Part shown: positions 1-8,046 of the stretch, in pieces
How the letters are laid out: each line of letters starts with the position of its first letter
Position numbering within the stretch: position 1 is the first letter of the stretch
Assembly: GCA_002897615.1 (NCBI GenBank)
Contig: BDTX01000025.1
Span: 1 to 64,000 of the forward strand
DNA length: 64,000 nt
Source: a bacterium BMS3Bbin14
Lineage (GTDB): Bacteria; Desulfobacterota; Desulfobulbia; Desulfobulbales; Desulfobulbaceae
Direction: 5' to 3'
Translations under genes and position numbers: made by a program
The notes under the pieces: model-generated
What the model was told of the DNA's origin: nothing
The model's input: the letters and a program-made list of their open reading frames with translations, nothing else
The model's database searches: none

Positions 1-679
1 GCTGAGGATTTTCGGCTCCGATCCATGGTGATCCGTCTGCGGTAAAACCGGTTTGTATGGCCGTAGTTGCCTCCGGTATCGGCATTTCCCAGTAATGGGG
101 CAGGAAAAGAACTGTCGCGGCCACGGTAATGCAGAAAAAAAGGATGATCAAAAAGTTGGCTCTGGTAAGAAGCTGGACAATTCCATCTTTGAAGATACCA
201 GGCCGAAATCCTATTTTAAATCTTTTCAATATAAGGAAGGCATAAAAAGTGCTGCTGAACAAACAGAGATCACAAATAATACAGAATATACAATAAGCCT
301 GAATTTGAATTGCCGATATGTAACCGAAATAGAGTGCTACCAGAGAACCTGCAATGTCCAGAAGAAAAAACACGAGCCAGATGGACCGATTAGCGATATT
401 TCTGGCCCGAAGTGATAAGAAAAACAAGAAAAGGAAGAAAAACAGGCCCCAAAGGGCGACAGGAAGTGAAAATAAAACCGAGTACCCGGATTGAGCAACC
501 GTGTCACAGTTGATGGCCTTGCTGATGGCGCATATACTTGTGAACGCCGGGTCGGTGTAATTCCGGTAATGAATAAAAAAAAGATAACTACAGCTGATAA
601 TCCCTGTAACAATAAAAAAGAGAAGGGGGACAAAATAGGCGTTAAAGGGAAGGGGCGCTATTTTATTTTTTTTCTTCAT
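1..679 (-). CDS. VKOR family disulfide oxidoreductase with start of a DsbA-like domain (partial)
   Basis: The reading frame is open from ATG at 679 to the window edge (226 residues visible), so the 3' part is missing. Residues 14-200 form several hydrophobic helices. They carry the vitamin K epoxide reductase pattern: loop cysteines C50 and C58 (NCDTVAQSGYS, then LPVALWG) and the quinone-site C130-I-F-C133. The last visible residues (SPWIGAENPQ) look like the lead-in to a DsbA/thioredoxin-like domain, a fusion common in bacterial VKOR homologues. Such proteins pass electrons from exported protein thiols to membrane quinone, forming disulfides in the periplasm. The start lies inside the 3' end of the upstream TPR gene in another frame (17-nt overlap), so the two are probably translationally coupled. 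Family assignment is confident; the DsbA domain is inferred from only a few residues. Confidence 0.85.
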   Translation of the reverse strand, partial: MKKKNKIAPLPFNAYFVPLLFFIVTGIISCSYLFFIHYRNYTDPAFTSICAISKAINCDTVAQSGYSVLFSLPVALWGLFFFLFLFFLSLRARNIANRSIWLVFFLLDIAGSLVALYFGYISAIQIQAYCIFCIICDLCLFSSTFYAFLILKRFKIGFRPGIFKDGIVQLLTRANFLIILFFCITVAATVLFLPHYWEMPIPEATTAIQTGFTADGSPWIGAENPQ

Positions 680-2795
680 AGTTCGGATTATTACAGGTAA
701 AAAGATTGCGGCTGGAGTGATTATCAACCGTAGTTTTGATATATTGCATGAATGTCGGATCAATCCCGCTGCGAATCATCCTCCTTATTTGTTTCTCTAT
801 ACTCATCAAAGAAAAGTCGTCGAGAATTCGCGCTACCACTGCCGCAGCCAGTACACTCCGACCTTGCGCCGAGTAGATGACAGACCTGAGCAGAGGTGGA
901 AGGGGGTCCTGAGCCCGCCGGTCAAGCTGGTAGAGAAGCTGTTCCGCGTCATCATACTTGTGCTTGCTGACCAGACAGAGGGCAAAAGCTTCCATAACGT
1001 TTAGAGACTGTTTGTCCATTTGCAGCGATGTGGCCAGCTCGTGCAGTGCCTCATCACCATGACCGGTCACCAGATATATTTGCCCTAAGAGACCATGGGT
1101 CTTAGGGCCGGCCAGGTTTTGAGTTATGAGATCCTTCAGGATGCTTGCCGCTTCCTGAAGCCTATCCATGCGATATAGTAACACTGCAAGTTGGTATTTA
1201 GAAAAGGGCAAATCCGGCATTTCATGAATGGACCGGCGATAGTTCAGAATTGCCTTATCTGAATTTCCCTGCAACGAATAAAGTTCGGACATTTTCATCA
1301 AAGCCATGCTATGAAAAAATGCGGGGTTGGGCGAGACCAGCGAAAGGGTATCGTTATATCGCTTAATGGCTGTTGTTATTCTGCCTCGTTGCTCGGCAAG
1401 TTCGGCAAGGTTAAAAGCAGGCCTGCACCGGGATGGAGCCTTGTAATAAGCGTCATGCCAGAGTGATGACTTGGTCTTCCAAGTACTATTTCTCATTGCC
1501 GTGGACCAGCCGAAAAGTATAACTAACGCGCATGCCATAGCGCTGAGGGAAATTTTCCCCAGGGAGCTTTTCCGGAATATTGTCTGTTGCAGGATAAAGA
1601 ATCCGGATGCAGCCGGCCAGAAAAAAAAGAGCGATGGGAGGTAGTTGCGATGCTCCTGGATAAGCTCCAAGGGGAGAATAGTTGATTCAACAAGTTGATT
1701 AAGAAAGAAGAAAAAAATGGCAAAGGACAGGATCGGCCATTGTTTCATTCGCCGGACAGCTATAAACAACAATCCGGCAATGGCGGCAATGGAAAAAAAA
1801 GTAGATAACGGGTTGAAAAGAGATGTCGACAAAACGACATCATGAGCTATGGACAGCCGCTCCGGGAGTGGATACAAAAGCAAGGATATATAGTACATGA
1901 CAATTCTTGTCTCAGTCAGCATTCTCTCTTGCAGATTGAAGTAGCGGTCCTGATAATCAAACATTGGGAGGGCATAATCCCGGTTCAGGGAAAAAAAAGC
2001 GAATAACAGACAGAATAGACACACCAACAACGCCGTAGCGATGATAACTCTGCCGTGTTTCCGCCAGGAGAGGTTATCGTTAAAGAAAATAATTTCTATC
2101 AGCAGGAGAGCGGCAGGAAACGTGACAACATTTTCCTTGGAGCCGAGCGCCAGAAAAAAGCAAATGAGCGCCCCGAAGAGCGAGGATATCTTTTGAAGCT
2201 TCGTTTGAGCAAACTTTACACGCAGATAAAAAAATATACCCATGATGTAAAAGAGCCCGGCCATTGAGGCCATCCTTTGAACGATATAAGTGATCGCCTG
2301 GGTCTGCACCGGGTTGGCGGCCCAGAGGAAAGTGGCAAAAAGAGAGCTGCCCAGGACTATTGTTTCCGGGGTATTTTGCAGAACGGGCGTTTTGTAGAGT
2401 AAAATCAGAGTCTTAAATAAAAAAAGTGCAGCCAGGATATGAATGAAAAGATTGACAACGTGATAGGAAAAAACATTTCTCTGTGACATGTACCAGTTGA
2501 GTGCCAGGGTGAGCCTGGCCACAGGACGGGAGACGACGCCCTCCTCCAGATGAGACAGAGTACTGTTTTTCAGGGATTGAAAAGTGAACGAGTTCAGATG
2601 GATTTGAGGATTATCGACAATAACGGAAAAATCATCAAACTGAAAAGCGCTGGTAAAGGTGTTACTGTATATCAGGAAAAGAAAAACAAGACCGCCATAT
2701 AGCAACCAGTTACCCCATGACGGACCGCCTCCTCTGTGTTTGTCGTCTTGTTCGTATAAATTTGAAAAATGTGCGGGAGGGGCAAACTTGTTCAT
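663..2795 (-). CDS. Polytopic membrane protein with C-terminal TPR repeats (TMTC/GT-C-like)
   Basis: 710 residues from ATG at 2795; an upstream in-frame TTG at 2822 is less likely. The N-terminal ~430 residues hold about ten hydrophobic segments. Just after the first is FQFDDF, an acidic pair in the first extracytoplasmic loop like that of GT-C glycosyltransferases, followed by a VVSRPVARLTLALNW stretch typical of bacterial TMTC-like proteins. The C-terminal ~270 residues are TPR-type helices (for example LAELAEQRGRITTAIKRYNDTLSLV and FSKYQLAVLLYRMDRLQEAASIL). A glycosyltransferase or protein-glycan assembly role is possible, but no substrate can be named. It lies just upstream of, and overlaps, the VKOR gene, which hints at a shared role in the maturation of exported proteins. 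Confidence 0.75.
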   Translation of the reverse strand: MNKFAPPAHFSNLYEQDDKHRGGGPSWGNWLLYGGLVFLFLIYSNTFTSAFQFDDFSVIVDNPQIHLNSFTFQSLKNSTLSHLEEGVVSRPVARLTLALNWYMSQRNVFSYHVVNLFIHILAALFLFKTLILLYKTPVLQNTPETIVLGSSLFATFLWAANPVQTQAITYIVQRMASMAGLFYIMGIFFYLRVKFAQTKLQKISSLFGALICFFLALGSKENVVTFPAALLLIEIIFFNDNLSWRKHGRVIIATALLVCLFCLLFAFFSLNRDYALPMFDYQDRYFNLQERMLTETRIVMYYISLLLYPLPERLSIAHDVVLSTSLFNPLSTFFSIAAIAGLLFIAVRRMKQWPILSFAIFFFFLNQLVESTILPLELIQEHRNYLPSLFFFWPAASGFFILQQTIFRKSSLGKISLSAMACALVILFGWSTAMRNSTWKTKSSLWHDAYYKAPSRCRPAFNLAELAEQRGRITTAIKRYNDTLSLVSPNPAFFHSMALMKMSELYSLQGNSDKAILNYRRSIHEMPDLPFSKYQLAVLLYRMDRLQEAASILKDLITQNLAGPKTHGLLGQIYLVTGHGDEALHELATSLQMDKQSLNVMEAFALCLVSKHKYDDAEQLLYQLDRRAQDPLPPLLRSVIYSAQGRSVLAAAVVARILDDFSLMSIEKQIRRMIRSGIDPTFMQYIKTTVDNHSSRNLFTCNNPNYEEKK

Positions 2796-2895
2796 ATTGT
2801 TTTCCGCAGAGAACAAATACAAGAAAAAGAGAACCTGTCAAACAAGGTGGCCTCGAAAAAAAAGTAAATTCACACTATACTGAACCGTCATGTAT

Positions 2896-2934
2896 AAAAA
2901 AAGCCGAAAGGAACAGTGTCCTTTCGGCTTTTTT
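2896..2934 (-). terminator. Rho-independent terminator behind pilA (symmetrical)
   Basis: A perfect 12-bp stem (AAGCCGAAAGGA, 2901-2912, with its complement at 2919-2930) closes a 6-nt loop and has A/T runs on both sides. Read on the minus strand it ends the pilA transcript 36 nt after the stop codon. The T tract on both strands means it could also act in the other direction. Confidence 0.9.
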
Positions 2935-2969
2935 GAACTGCATACCCAGAATGTTAAGTCATAGTGAGA

Positions 2970-3440
2970 TCACATGGATTTTCTGAAAACACCGCTGCTT
3001 CCCACTGCTGATGAGGCAATTGTCCAACCGTCATCAGTAGCGCTTGACTGTATCTGTGCTTTACGATATTTCGACGGACAACGAGCACTGACGTCAACAA
3101 CGGTTACAAGCATTTTCCCCCCGGCTGCGGTAGACAGAGTAGCCGTATTACCATTGCTCAGGGCCTTAAAGGTTACGCCACCGGCAAAATAACTATTACC
3201 CGCGTTAAGAGTGCCCGTAATGGGTGTGACATGACTTGGTATGGCATAGTAATCAGCCAAGGTGCCGAGAATAGAGTTGGCGTCCGACTCGGCGCCGGAG
3301 CAATAGGCCTTGTCACGGAACGAGATGTAGTTCGGGATGGCGACGGCCGCCAGGATACCGATGATGGCGATAACGATCATCAGCTCGATCAGGGTAAAAC
3401 CTTTTTCGTTGTGATTGAGTCTCAGTTTGTCCAGTTTCAT
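2970..3440 (-). CDS. pilA: Type IV major pilin PilA
   Basis: 156-residue prepilin. The leader [14 protein letters not shown] is cut by prepilin peptidase before F15, which would be N-methylated. Glu19 (mature E5) and the hydrophobic helix [21 protein letters not shown] are canonical. The globular head has two cysteines (C47, C121) that could form a disulfide, though they lie farther apart than the C-terminal pair of many pilins. The length is normal for a structural pilin and clearly longer than the short Geobacter nanowire pilins. The ribosome binding site GAGGAGG precedes ATG closely. It is transcribed away from the PilS/PilR-like pair, from a sigma-54 promoter at 3502-3517, and ends at a strong terminator. 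It is named as the major pilin because it stands alone next to the regulators; a minor pilin cannot be fully excluded. Confidence 0.9.
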   Translation of the reverse strand: MKLDKLRLNHNEKGFTLIELMIVIAIIGILAAVAIPNYISFRDKAYCSGAESDANSILGTLADYYAIPSHVTPITGTLNAGNSYFAGGVTFKALSNGNTATLSTAAGGKMLVTVVDVSARCPSKYRKAQIQSSATDDGWTIASSAVGSSGVFRKSM

Positions 3441-3501
3441 TTTTTCCTCCTCGGAATTGGTTTATTTCCAGGACACATTGTGGTCATTTCACCTCTATAC
3501 T

Positions 3502-3517
3502 AGCAGAAACCGTGCCA
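3502..3517 (-). promoter_or_regulatory. Sigma-54 (-24/-12) promoter of pilA
   Basis: The minus strand reads TGGCACGGTTTCTGCT. The -24 box TGGCACG is perfect and the -12 box is CTGC against consensus TTGC. GG and GC are exactly 12 nt apart, as sigma-54 requires. The predicted start is near 3491, giving a leader of about 50 nt before the pilA start at 3440. The divergently encoded NtrC-type regulator (5437-6843) is the obvious activator. Confidence 0.85.
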
Positions 3518-3539
3518 TATCGAAAGCGACCACCCTGCA

Positions 3540-3712
3540 CATTGTCTCTTTTATAACACGGACACATTTTTCATTTGTGTTTTCAGTACATTGGTAGTAT
3601 TTTTTTAATTAAGCCTGTTCAAGGGCAACACAGCGGATTAACCAATGATCATCCTGCTGTGACAAAAAATGTCACTTTCCCTGCCAAAATTGTCAGTGGA
3701 ATACAGACAAAA
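3540..3712. promoter_or_regulatory. Cluster of TGTC/GACA boxes upstream of pilA: probable PilR binding region
   Basis: In Pseudomonas, PilR binds repeated (C/G)TGTC boxes upstream of pilA. This region holds a perfect palindrome GTGACA-AAAAA-TGTCAC at 3659-3675 plus single TGTC or GACA boxes (ATTGTCTC near 3541, GGACACA near 3560, TTGTCAGTG near 3690, CAGACAAA near 3705). The palindrome lies about 170 nt upstream of the predicted pilA start, a usual distance for an enhancer-binding activator. The same interval is the leader of the divergent pilS-like gene. Binding is inferred from pattern and position only. Confidence 0.55.
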
Positions 3713-3736
3713 TCATCCAGACGGAGCTGATGCCAC

Positions 3737-5371
3737 GTGTCCCGAGTCCGGGGAGTAGAATGGAAATACGTTGTCTCCCTGGCCCTGGTACTTGCCCTGG
3801 CCATGCTGACGACCGTGATCGTCATGCTCATGCCCTGGCAGCGTGACCTGGTGCGGGCGGAAGCGCTCCGGGGCCAGGCCGTCCTGTCCCTGTATGCGCG
3901 GCAGTCCCGGGAAAAACACGACGCCGCCGCGCCCGACGGCGACAAACTGCGGCAGGAACTGAACAAGGCGGTAAAGGCAGCCGGAGCCATCTGCGGGGCG
4001 GTTCGTTTCAACAACCGGGCAATGACCGCCGGCCCGGGGAGCTGTAATTTTACGCCGCTGTTTTCAGCCATGCGGCAGGCGGCAGCCGGGAACAAAACAG
4101 TGACCAACCCCCTGGGCGTCACCTGGGGCGTCCTGGTTCCCAGGACGCGCTATCTTGTCGTTGCCGTTCCTGTCGCCGATGGCGCAGACCGGACCGGCGC
4201 CGCCGGCCTGATGCTGCCGCTTGCGCCCGTTTACCAGTCCGTCCGCCACAGCCAGCGTCTTGTCCTGGCCTGCCTGCTGGTCAACCTGATCATCCTGACC
4301 GCCATCGGCCTGTTCAGGTTTCACAAGTTGACGGTCCGTCCCATTAACCGGCTGGTCCGGCTGGCCGATTCGTACCATGAGCCCGATGATGAAGCCTTTC
4401 CGGCCCTCCCGGAACGCAGCGAGTTCAGTCGGCTTTCAAACGCCTTGAGCAGAATGCTGCAACGTATTGAACGAGACCGGGAAACACTGCAAGCCACTGT
4501 TCATTCCCTGGAACAGGCCAACCAGAGTCTGCGCGACACCCAGCGGGAAATGGTCCGGACCGAGAAAATGGCCGCCGTCGGCCGGCTGTCAGCCGGCCTG
4601 GCCCACGAAATAGGGAACCCCCTGGGCATTGTCCAGGGGTATCTTGAATTGTTGTGCCAAACAGGTATAAGTGAAGACGAGAAAAATGAGTTCAGCCGTC
4701 GGGCTGAAAAGGAATTACAAAGAATCAGCACCCTGCTCCGCCAGTTGCTGGACCTCTCCCGGTCACTCCCGGATCAATACCGACCGGTGTCCGTGCATGA
4801 TATTCTCTCGGAACTGCTGTCCGTCATGCAATTGCAGCCCCTGACCGAGGGGATTACGATCCGGAGCCGGCTGGACGCGTCTCATGACACGGTCCAGGGC
4901 GACCCGGAACAACTGCGCCAGGTATTTCTCAACTGCCTGCTTAACAGCGTCGATGCCGTCAACGCATCAGGCAGACTGAGGACTGAGGGCAGAGGACTGA
5001 GGACTGAGGGCGGAGGACTGAGGACTGAGGGCGATGCCGTACGTGCGTCAAACAACGAATCCGGTCTTATTATAGTGACAACAGAGACAGTATCTGCAAA
5101 CAATACCGGGGAGCCGGCCGCAAAAATCCTGGTGACGATCGAGGATAACGGCGTGGGCATTTCACCGGCGGACCTGGCCAATGTTTTCGATCCGTTCTTC
5201 ACCACCAAAGAGCCGGGCAAAGGCACCGGGCTGGGCCTTTCCGTCTCCCTGACCATTATTGAAGGCATGGGCGGCAAAATAGAGATCGAAAGCCGGCAAA
5301 GCAAAGGCAGTCGGGTCCTGGTCCGGCTGCCGTGCAAAGATGCGGTGCCCCTGACCACTTACAGCGATTGA
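3737..5371 (+). CDS. pilS: PilS-like sensor histidine kinase
   Basis: 544 residues from GTG at 3737 with GGAG ten nt upstream; the first helix begins at residue 11, so a later start would cut it. Order: TM1 (11-31), periplasmic sensor (about 32-172), TM2 (about 174-194), HAMP (195-248), coiled coil, HisKA with phospho-acceptor H290 (GLAHEIGNP), and HATPase with N-box (NCLLNSVDAV), DNGVGI, a TTK...GKGTGLGLS lid and ATP-binding glycines. A heptamer DNA repeat inserts a run of LRTEG units at about 414-432 between the N-box and the G1 box. Classical PilS has six membrane helices and a PAS domain; this one has two helices and a periplasmic domain, so the name rests on its place beside pilA and the NtrC-type regulator. 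It would phosphorylate the product of 5437-6843. Confidence 0.75.
   Translation: MSRVRGVEWKYVVSLALVLALAMLTTVIVMLMPWQRDLVRAEALRGQAVLSLYARQSREKHDAAAPDGDKLRQELNKAVKAAGAICGAVRFNNRAMTAGPGSCNFTPLFSAMRQAAAGNKTVTNPLGVTWGVLVPRTRYLVVAVPVADGADRTGAAGLMLPLAPVYQSVRHSQRLVLACLLVNLIILTAIGLFRFHKLTVRPINRLVRLADSYHEPDDEAFPALPERSEFSRLSNALSRMLQRIERDRETLQATVHSLEQANQSLRDTQREMVRTEKMAAVGRLSAGLAHEIGNPLGIVQGYLELLCQTGISEDEKNEFSRRAEKELQRISTLLRQLLDLSRSLPDQYRPVSVHDILSELLSVMQLQPLTEGITIRSRLDASHDTVQGDPEQLRQVFLNCLLNSVDAVNASGRLRTEGRGLRTEGGGLRTEGDAVRASNNESGLIIVTTETVSANNTGEPAAKILVTIEDNGVGISPADLANVFDPFFTTKEPGKGTGLGLSVSLTIIEGMGGKIEIESRQSKGSRVLVRLPCKDAVPLTTYSD
4975..5032 (+). repeat. Short tandem heptamer repeat inside the kinase gene
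   Basis: Eight consecutive 7-bp units and the start of a ninth follow the order ACTGAGG, ACTGAGG, GCRGAGG, three times over, with the last GC unit diverging. The 21-bp super-unit is a multiple of three, so the frame is kept and a seven-residue unit (LRTEGxG) is repeated. It resembles cyanobacterial short tandemly repeated heptamers in design. Confidence 0.9.
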
Positions 5372-5436
5372 GTACGTGAAACCGCCTAATTTATATATCC
5401 TGTGATGAGTTACGTGCAGGGAGGCTTGAGGCGACA

Positions 5437-6843
5437 ATGCAACAGGACGACAAGCAGAAACGACTGCTGATCATCGATGACGAAGACAACATGCGTCACA
5501 TGTTGTCTTCCCTGCTGTCCAGGCACGGGTATCGAATCGAAAACGCGGCCGATGGGCTGGAGGGCATGGCGCTGCTCAGGAAAAAAGAGTTTGAGTTTGT
5601 CCTTTGCGACATCAGGATGCCCCGGATGGACGGTATGGCCTTTCTGCAGGAGGCCCGGGACCTTGAGCACTCGGCAACCATTATCATGATGTCCGCTTAC
5701 GGAACCGTGGATGTTGCCATCGAGGCCATGAAGTTAGGCGCCTACGATTACATCTCGAAACCTTTCAAGGCCGACGAAATCCTGCTGGTTTTGAAAAAAG
5801 CGGAAGAACGGGAACGCCTCAAAAAGGAGAACGATTCCCTGCGGCGGCAGCTGGCCGGCCTGGGAAGAGAATGCGGTTTCGGCCGCATGGTCGGCAAGAG
5901 CAAGATCATGCAGGAGGTGTTCAGCCTGGCGGCCAAGGTCGCCCGGCATACGACCACGGTTCTCATCACCGGCGAGAGCGGTACCGGCAAGGAACTGGTC
6001 GCCAGGGGCATCCATGATTCAAGCCCTCGTTCGGCCGCTCCGTTCGTGGCCGTCAACTGCGGCGGCATCCCGGAAAACCTGCTGGAAAGCGAATTCTTCG
6101 GCTACAAAAAAGGAGGCTTTACCGGCGCGGACCGGAACAAAAAAGGACTGTTTGCCGAAGCAGACGGCGGCACCCTGTTCCTGGATGAAATAGGCGAACT
6201 GCCCCTGCTGCTCCAGGTCAAACTGCTGCGCGTCCTGCAGGAGGGCGAAATTCGGCCGATCGGCTCTTCCGGCGTGGAAAAAGTCGATGTGCGGATCATT
6301 GCCGCCACCGCGAAAAACCTGGCAGATGAGGTGGCGGCGGGGCGTTTTCGTGAAGACCTGTTTTACCGGCTCAATGTCGTCCATGTGACCGTGCCGCCGC
6401 TGCGGGAACGTAAAGAGGATATCCCGTTGCTGTGCGATTGTTTTCTCAAAAAATACAACATCCAGCTCCAATCCGGGGTCCAGGGCATCTCGCCGGCCGC
6501 ACTCAGGCGGCTGGTTGACTATACCTGGCCGGGGAATGTCCGCGAACTTGAAAATACCATGGAGCGCACGATGATCTTCTCGGAAAAAAAGATTATCCTG
6601 CCGGAAGACCTGCCCAGTGGACTGGCCGGCATCAAGCAGGAGCGGCGGCTTGATGATTTTTTCCATACCTTTTCGCTGAAAAAAGCGCAAAAACAAATGG
6701 AGCGAAGCCTTATTCTGCGAACCCTGGAGGCCACGGGATGGAACAAAAGCAAGGCTGCCGGATTGCTTGAAATAAGCTATCCGTCATTACTCAAGAAAAT
6801 CAAAGATTATTCTTTGCCGCAGGCGAATCTGCCGGTAAAATAA
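5437..6843 (+). CDS. pilR: PilR-like sigma-54-dependent response regulator
   Basis: 468 residues, the usual NtrC-family length. The receiver domain has acidic pair D14/D15, phospho-acceptor D58 (CDIRMP) and the conserved Lys in SKPF. The AAA+ domain has Walker A GESGTGKE at 179-186, Walker [10 protein letters not shown] and an arginine finger region. A C-terminal Fis-type HTH follows (about 425-462, [19 protein letters not shown]). The loop that contacts sigma-54 reads GGFTGA at 226-231 instead of GAFTGA. The gene follows the kinase by 65 nt. It probably activates pilA and, from a second -24/-12 match at 8007, the minor pilin operon. Confidence 0.85.
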   Translation: MQQDDKQKRLLIIDDEDNMRHMLSSLLSRHGYRIENAADGLEGMALLRKKEFEFVLCDIRMPRMDGMAFLQEARDLEHSATIIMMSAYGTVDVAIEAMKLGAYDYISKPFKADEILLVLKKAEERERLKKENDSLRRQLAGLGRECGFGRMVGKSKIMQEVFSLAAKVARHTTTVLITGESGTGKELVARGIHDSSPRSAAPFVAVNCGGIPENLLESEFFGYKKGGFTGADRNKKGLFAEADGGTLFLDEIGELPLLLQVKLLRVLQEGEIRPIGSSGVEKVDVRIIAATAKNLADEVAAGRFREDLFYRLNVVHVTVPPLRERKEDIPLLCDCFLKKYNIQLQSGVQGISPAALRRLVDYTWPGNVRELENTMERTMIFSEKKIILPEDLPSGLAGIKQERRLDDFFHTFSLKKAQKQMERSLILRTLEATGWNKSKAAGLLEISYPSLLKKIKDYSLPQANLPVK

Positions 6844-6854
6844 TTTCAGTGATC

Positions 6855-6943
6855 TGTTGGGTTTCGTTCCTCTACCCAACCTACGGTCTACGGTCTATGA
6901 TGGCATACAGGCCGTAGGTTGGGTAGAGGAACGAAACCCAACA
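6855..6943. repeat. REP pair (BIME-like inverted repeat) upstream of the RAYT gene
   Basis: Two copies of a 25-nt palindromic unit (GTTGGGT, 11-nt loop, ACCCAAC) at 6856-6880 and 6918-6942 face each other. Each is extended inward by CTACGG sequence, so the whole interval folds into one long hairpin. It starts 12 nt after the pilR stop and may also protect or end that transcript. Confidence 0.9.
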
Positions 6944-6949
6944 AAAAAA

Positions 6950-7037
6950 CATACGTATACAATACCGACGCTCCCGGACCGACAGGCGGCGGCCGTTTCT
7001 CTGTGATCATGGCAATCTTATGCTCCGGTGGGCCGGG
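6950..7037 (+). pseudogene. Internally deleted remnant of a RAYT gene 5' end
   Basis: The stretch after the REP pair repeats the start of the intact transposase at 7081 in shortened form. AATACCGACGCTCCCGG matches AATATCGACGGTCCCGG. It then jumps to ACAGGCGGCGGCC(G/A)TTTCTCTGTGATC, skipping about 40 nt, and ends in a degraded match to the 'atactcttgcgctcc' part. It is framed by REP copies like the intact gene, so it looks like the relic of an earlier copy of the same REP-RAYT unit. Confidence 0.75.
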
Positions 7038-7041
7038 ATCT

Positions 7042-7066
7042 GTTGGGTAGAGGAACGAAACCCAAC
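7042..7066 (+). repeat. Single REP unit directly before the RAYT start
   Basis: GTTGGGT-N11-ACCCAAC in the same orientation as the copy at 6918. It ends 14 nt before the transposase ATG, so the hairpin could limit translation of that gene. Confidence 0.9.
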
Positions 7067-7080
7067 AACACAATATACAT

Positions 7081-7623
7081 ATGCAATATCGACGGTCCCG
7101 GGCTGAAGGCGGCAGCTATTTCTTCACTGTCGTAACTAACAGGCGGCGGCCATTTCTCTGTGATCCTGATAACATAATACTCTTGCGCTCCATATTCCGT
7201 GAGGTCAAAGAAAGGCATCCTTTTACGATAAATGCCGTTGTCATTTTACCTGACCATCTCCATTGTCTGTGGACTTTGCCAGAGGAGGATGCGGATTATT
7301 CTACGCGTTGGCGACTGATAAAAAGTGCATTCAGTCGACAGTGTAAAGCGCAGTACAGGGGCGTAACGGCAAAATCACGGCACCACAAACAGGAACAGGC
7401 TGTCTGGCAGCGCCGTTTCTGGGAACATAAAATCCGCAGTGATTTAGATTACAGGCAACATGTCGAGTATATTCATTACAATCCGGTCAAACATGGCCTG
7501 ACGACAACCCCTGCGGATTGGCCGTTTTCGAGCTTCCTCCGCTCTGTTGCCGAGGGCAGGTATGAACGGAATTGGGGGGCGGGGGTGAAAATGAAATTTG
7601 GGGAGACCATCGGGGGCGAATAG
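7081..7623 (+). CDS. REP-associated tyrosine transposase (RAYT, Y1/IS200-like)
   Basis: 180 residues, apparently intact. It has the HUH metal/nuclease motif H59-L-H61 in VVILPDHLHCLW and the RAYT signature YIHYNPVKHGL, which includes candidate catalytic tyrosines Y130/Y133. RAYTs are single-stranded DNA nucleases thought to spread the palindromic REP sequences that flank them. Here two opposed pairs plus one single REP surround the gene, which is the expected arrangement. It sits between the PilS/PilR-like pair and the minor pilin operon, splitting what may have been one contiguous pilus locus. There is no recognisable ribosome binding site because the REP occupies the leader. Confidence 0.92.
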   Translation: MQYRRSRAEGGSYFFTVVTNRRRPFLCDPDNIILLRSIFREVKERHPFTINAVVILPDHLHCLWTLPEEDADYSTRWRLIKSAFSRQCKAQYRGVTAKSRHHKQEQAVWQRRFWEHKIRSDLDYRQHVEYIHYNPVKHGLTTTPADWPFSSFLRSVAEGRYERNWGAGVKMKFGETIGGE

Positions 7624-7639
7624 GATTTGTTGGGTTTCT

Positions 7640-7805
7640 GTTGGGTTTCGTTCCTCTACCCAACCTACAGGATTGCCCGGTTGGTACAATTTACAATAAT
7701 AAATATAGAGGATGTGCTGAATATAGTGGAAGTGGACCTTGAAAACAAGACAGTGTGTTAAGATAGACCGTAGACCGTAGGTTGGGTAGAGGAACGAAAC
7801 CCAAC
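7640..7805. repeat. REP pair downstream of the RAYT gene
   Basis: A unit at 7640-7664 and its inverted partner at 7781-7805 are separated by about 115 nt of AT-rich sequence. A truncated extra start (GTTGGGTTTC) lies just before at 7629. The outer copy carries the same CCGTAGACCGTAG extension as the upstream pair. The 200 bases that follow (7806-8006) are AT-rich and show no gene. Confidence 0.9.
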
Positions 7806-8006
7806 AAACCATGCATTGTAGATTGTGCCGGCAGAAACTATTAACTTTTTTAATACAATTCCCGTATTATAAAATTATTTTACATTACGACACCATGTTT
7901 ATTCCTTTCCACTGCCAAACCTCTCCCGCCTGTTTTCCCCACAGCCAATTGCAACGATATGAAATAAATGATTTTTTCTGCTCACCACATTCCCCGGGTC
8001 ATTGTT

Positions 8007-8022
8007 TGGCCTTAAACTTGCA
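8007..8022 (+). promoter_or_regulatory. Probable sigma-54 promoter of the minor pilin operon
   Basis: TGGCCTTAAACTTGCA keeps GG and GC 12 nt apart, with TGGC at -24 and a perfect TTGCA at -12. The predicted start near 8033 falls just before the AGGAGG at 8035-8040 and the ATG at 8047, giving a very short leader. This would place the minor pilins under the same activator as pilA. Confidence 0.65.
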
Positions 8023-8046
8023 TGGATCATGATCAGGAGGGATCTT

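Noticed and set aside
3737-5371. Pseudogene status of the kinase because of the repeat
   Set aside because: The repeat keeps the frame and all kinase boxes before and after it are intact.
6950-7037. Independent small gene after the REP pair
   Set aside because: It aligns with the 5' end of the adjacent transposase with an internal deletion and has no open frame of its own.
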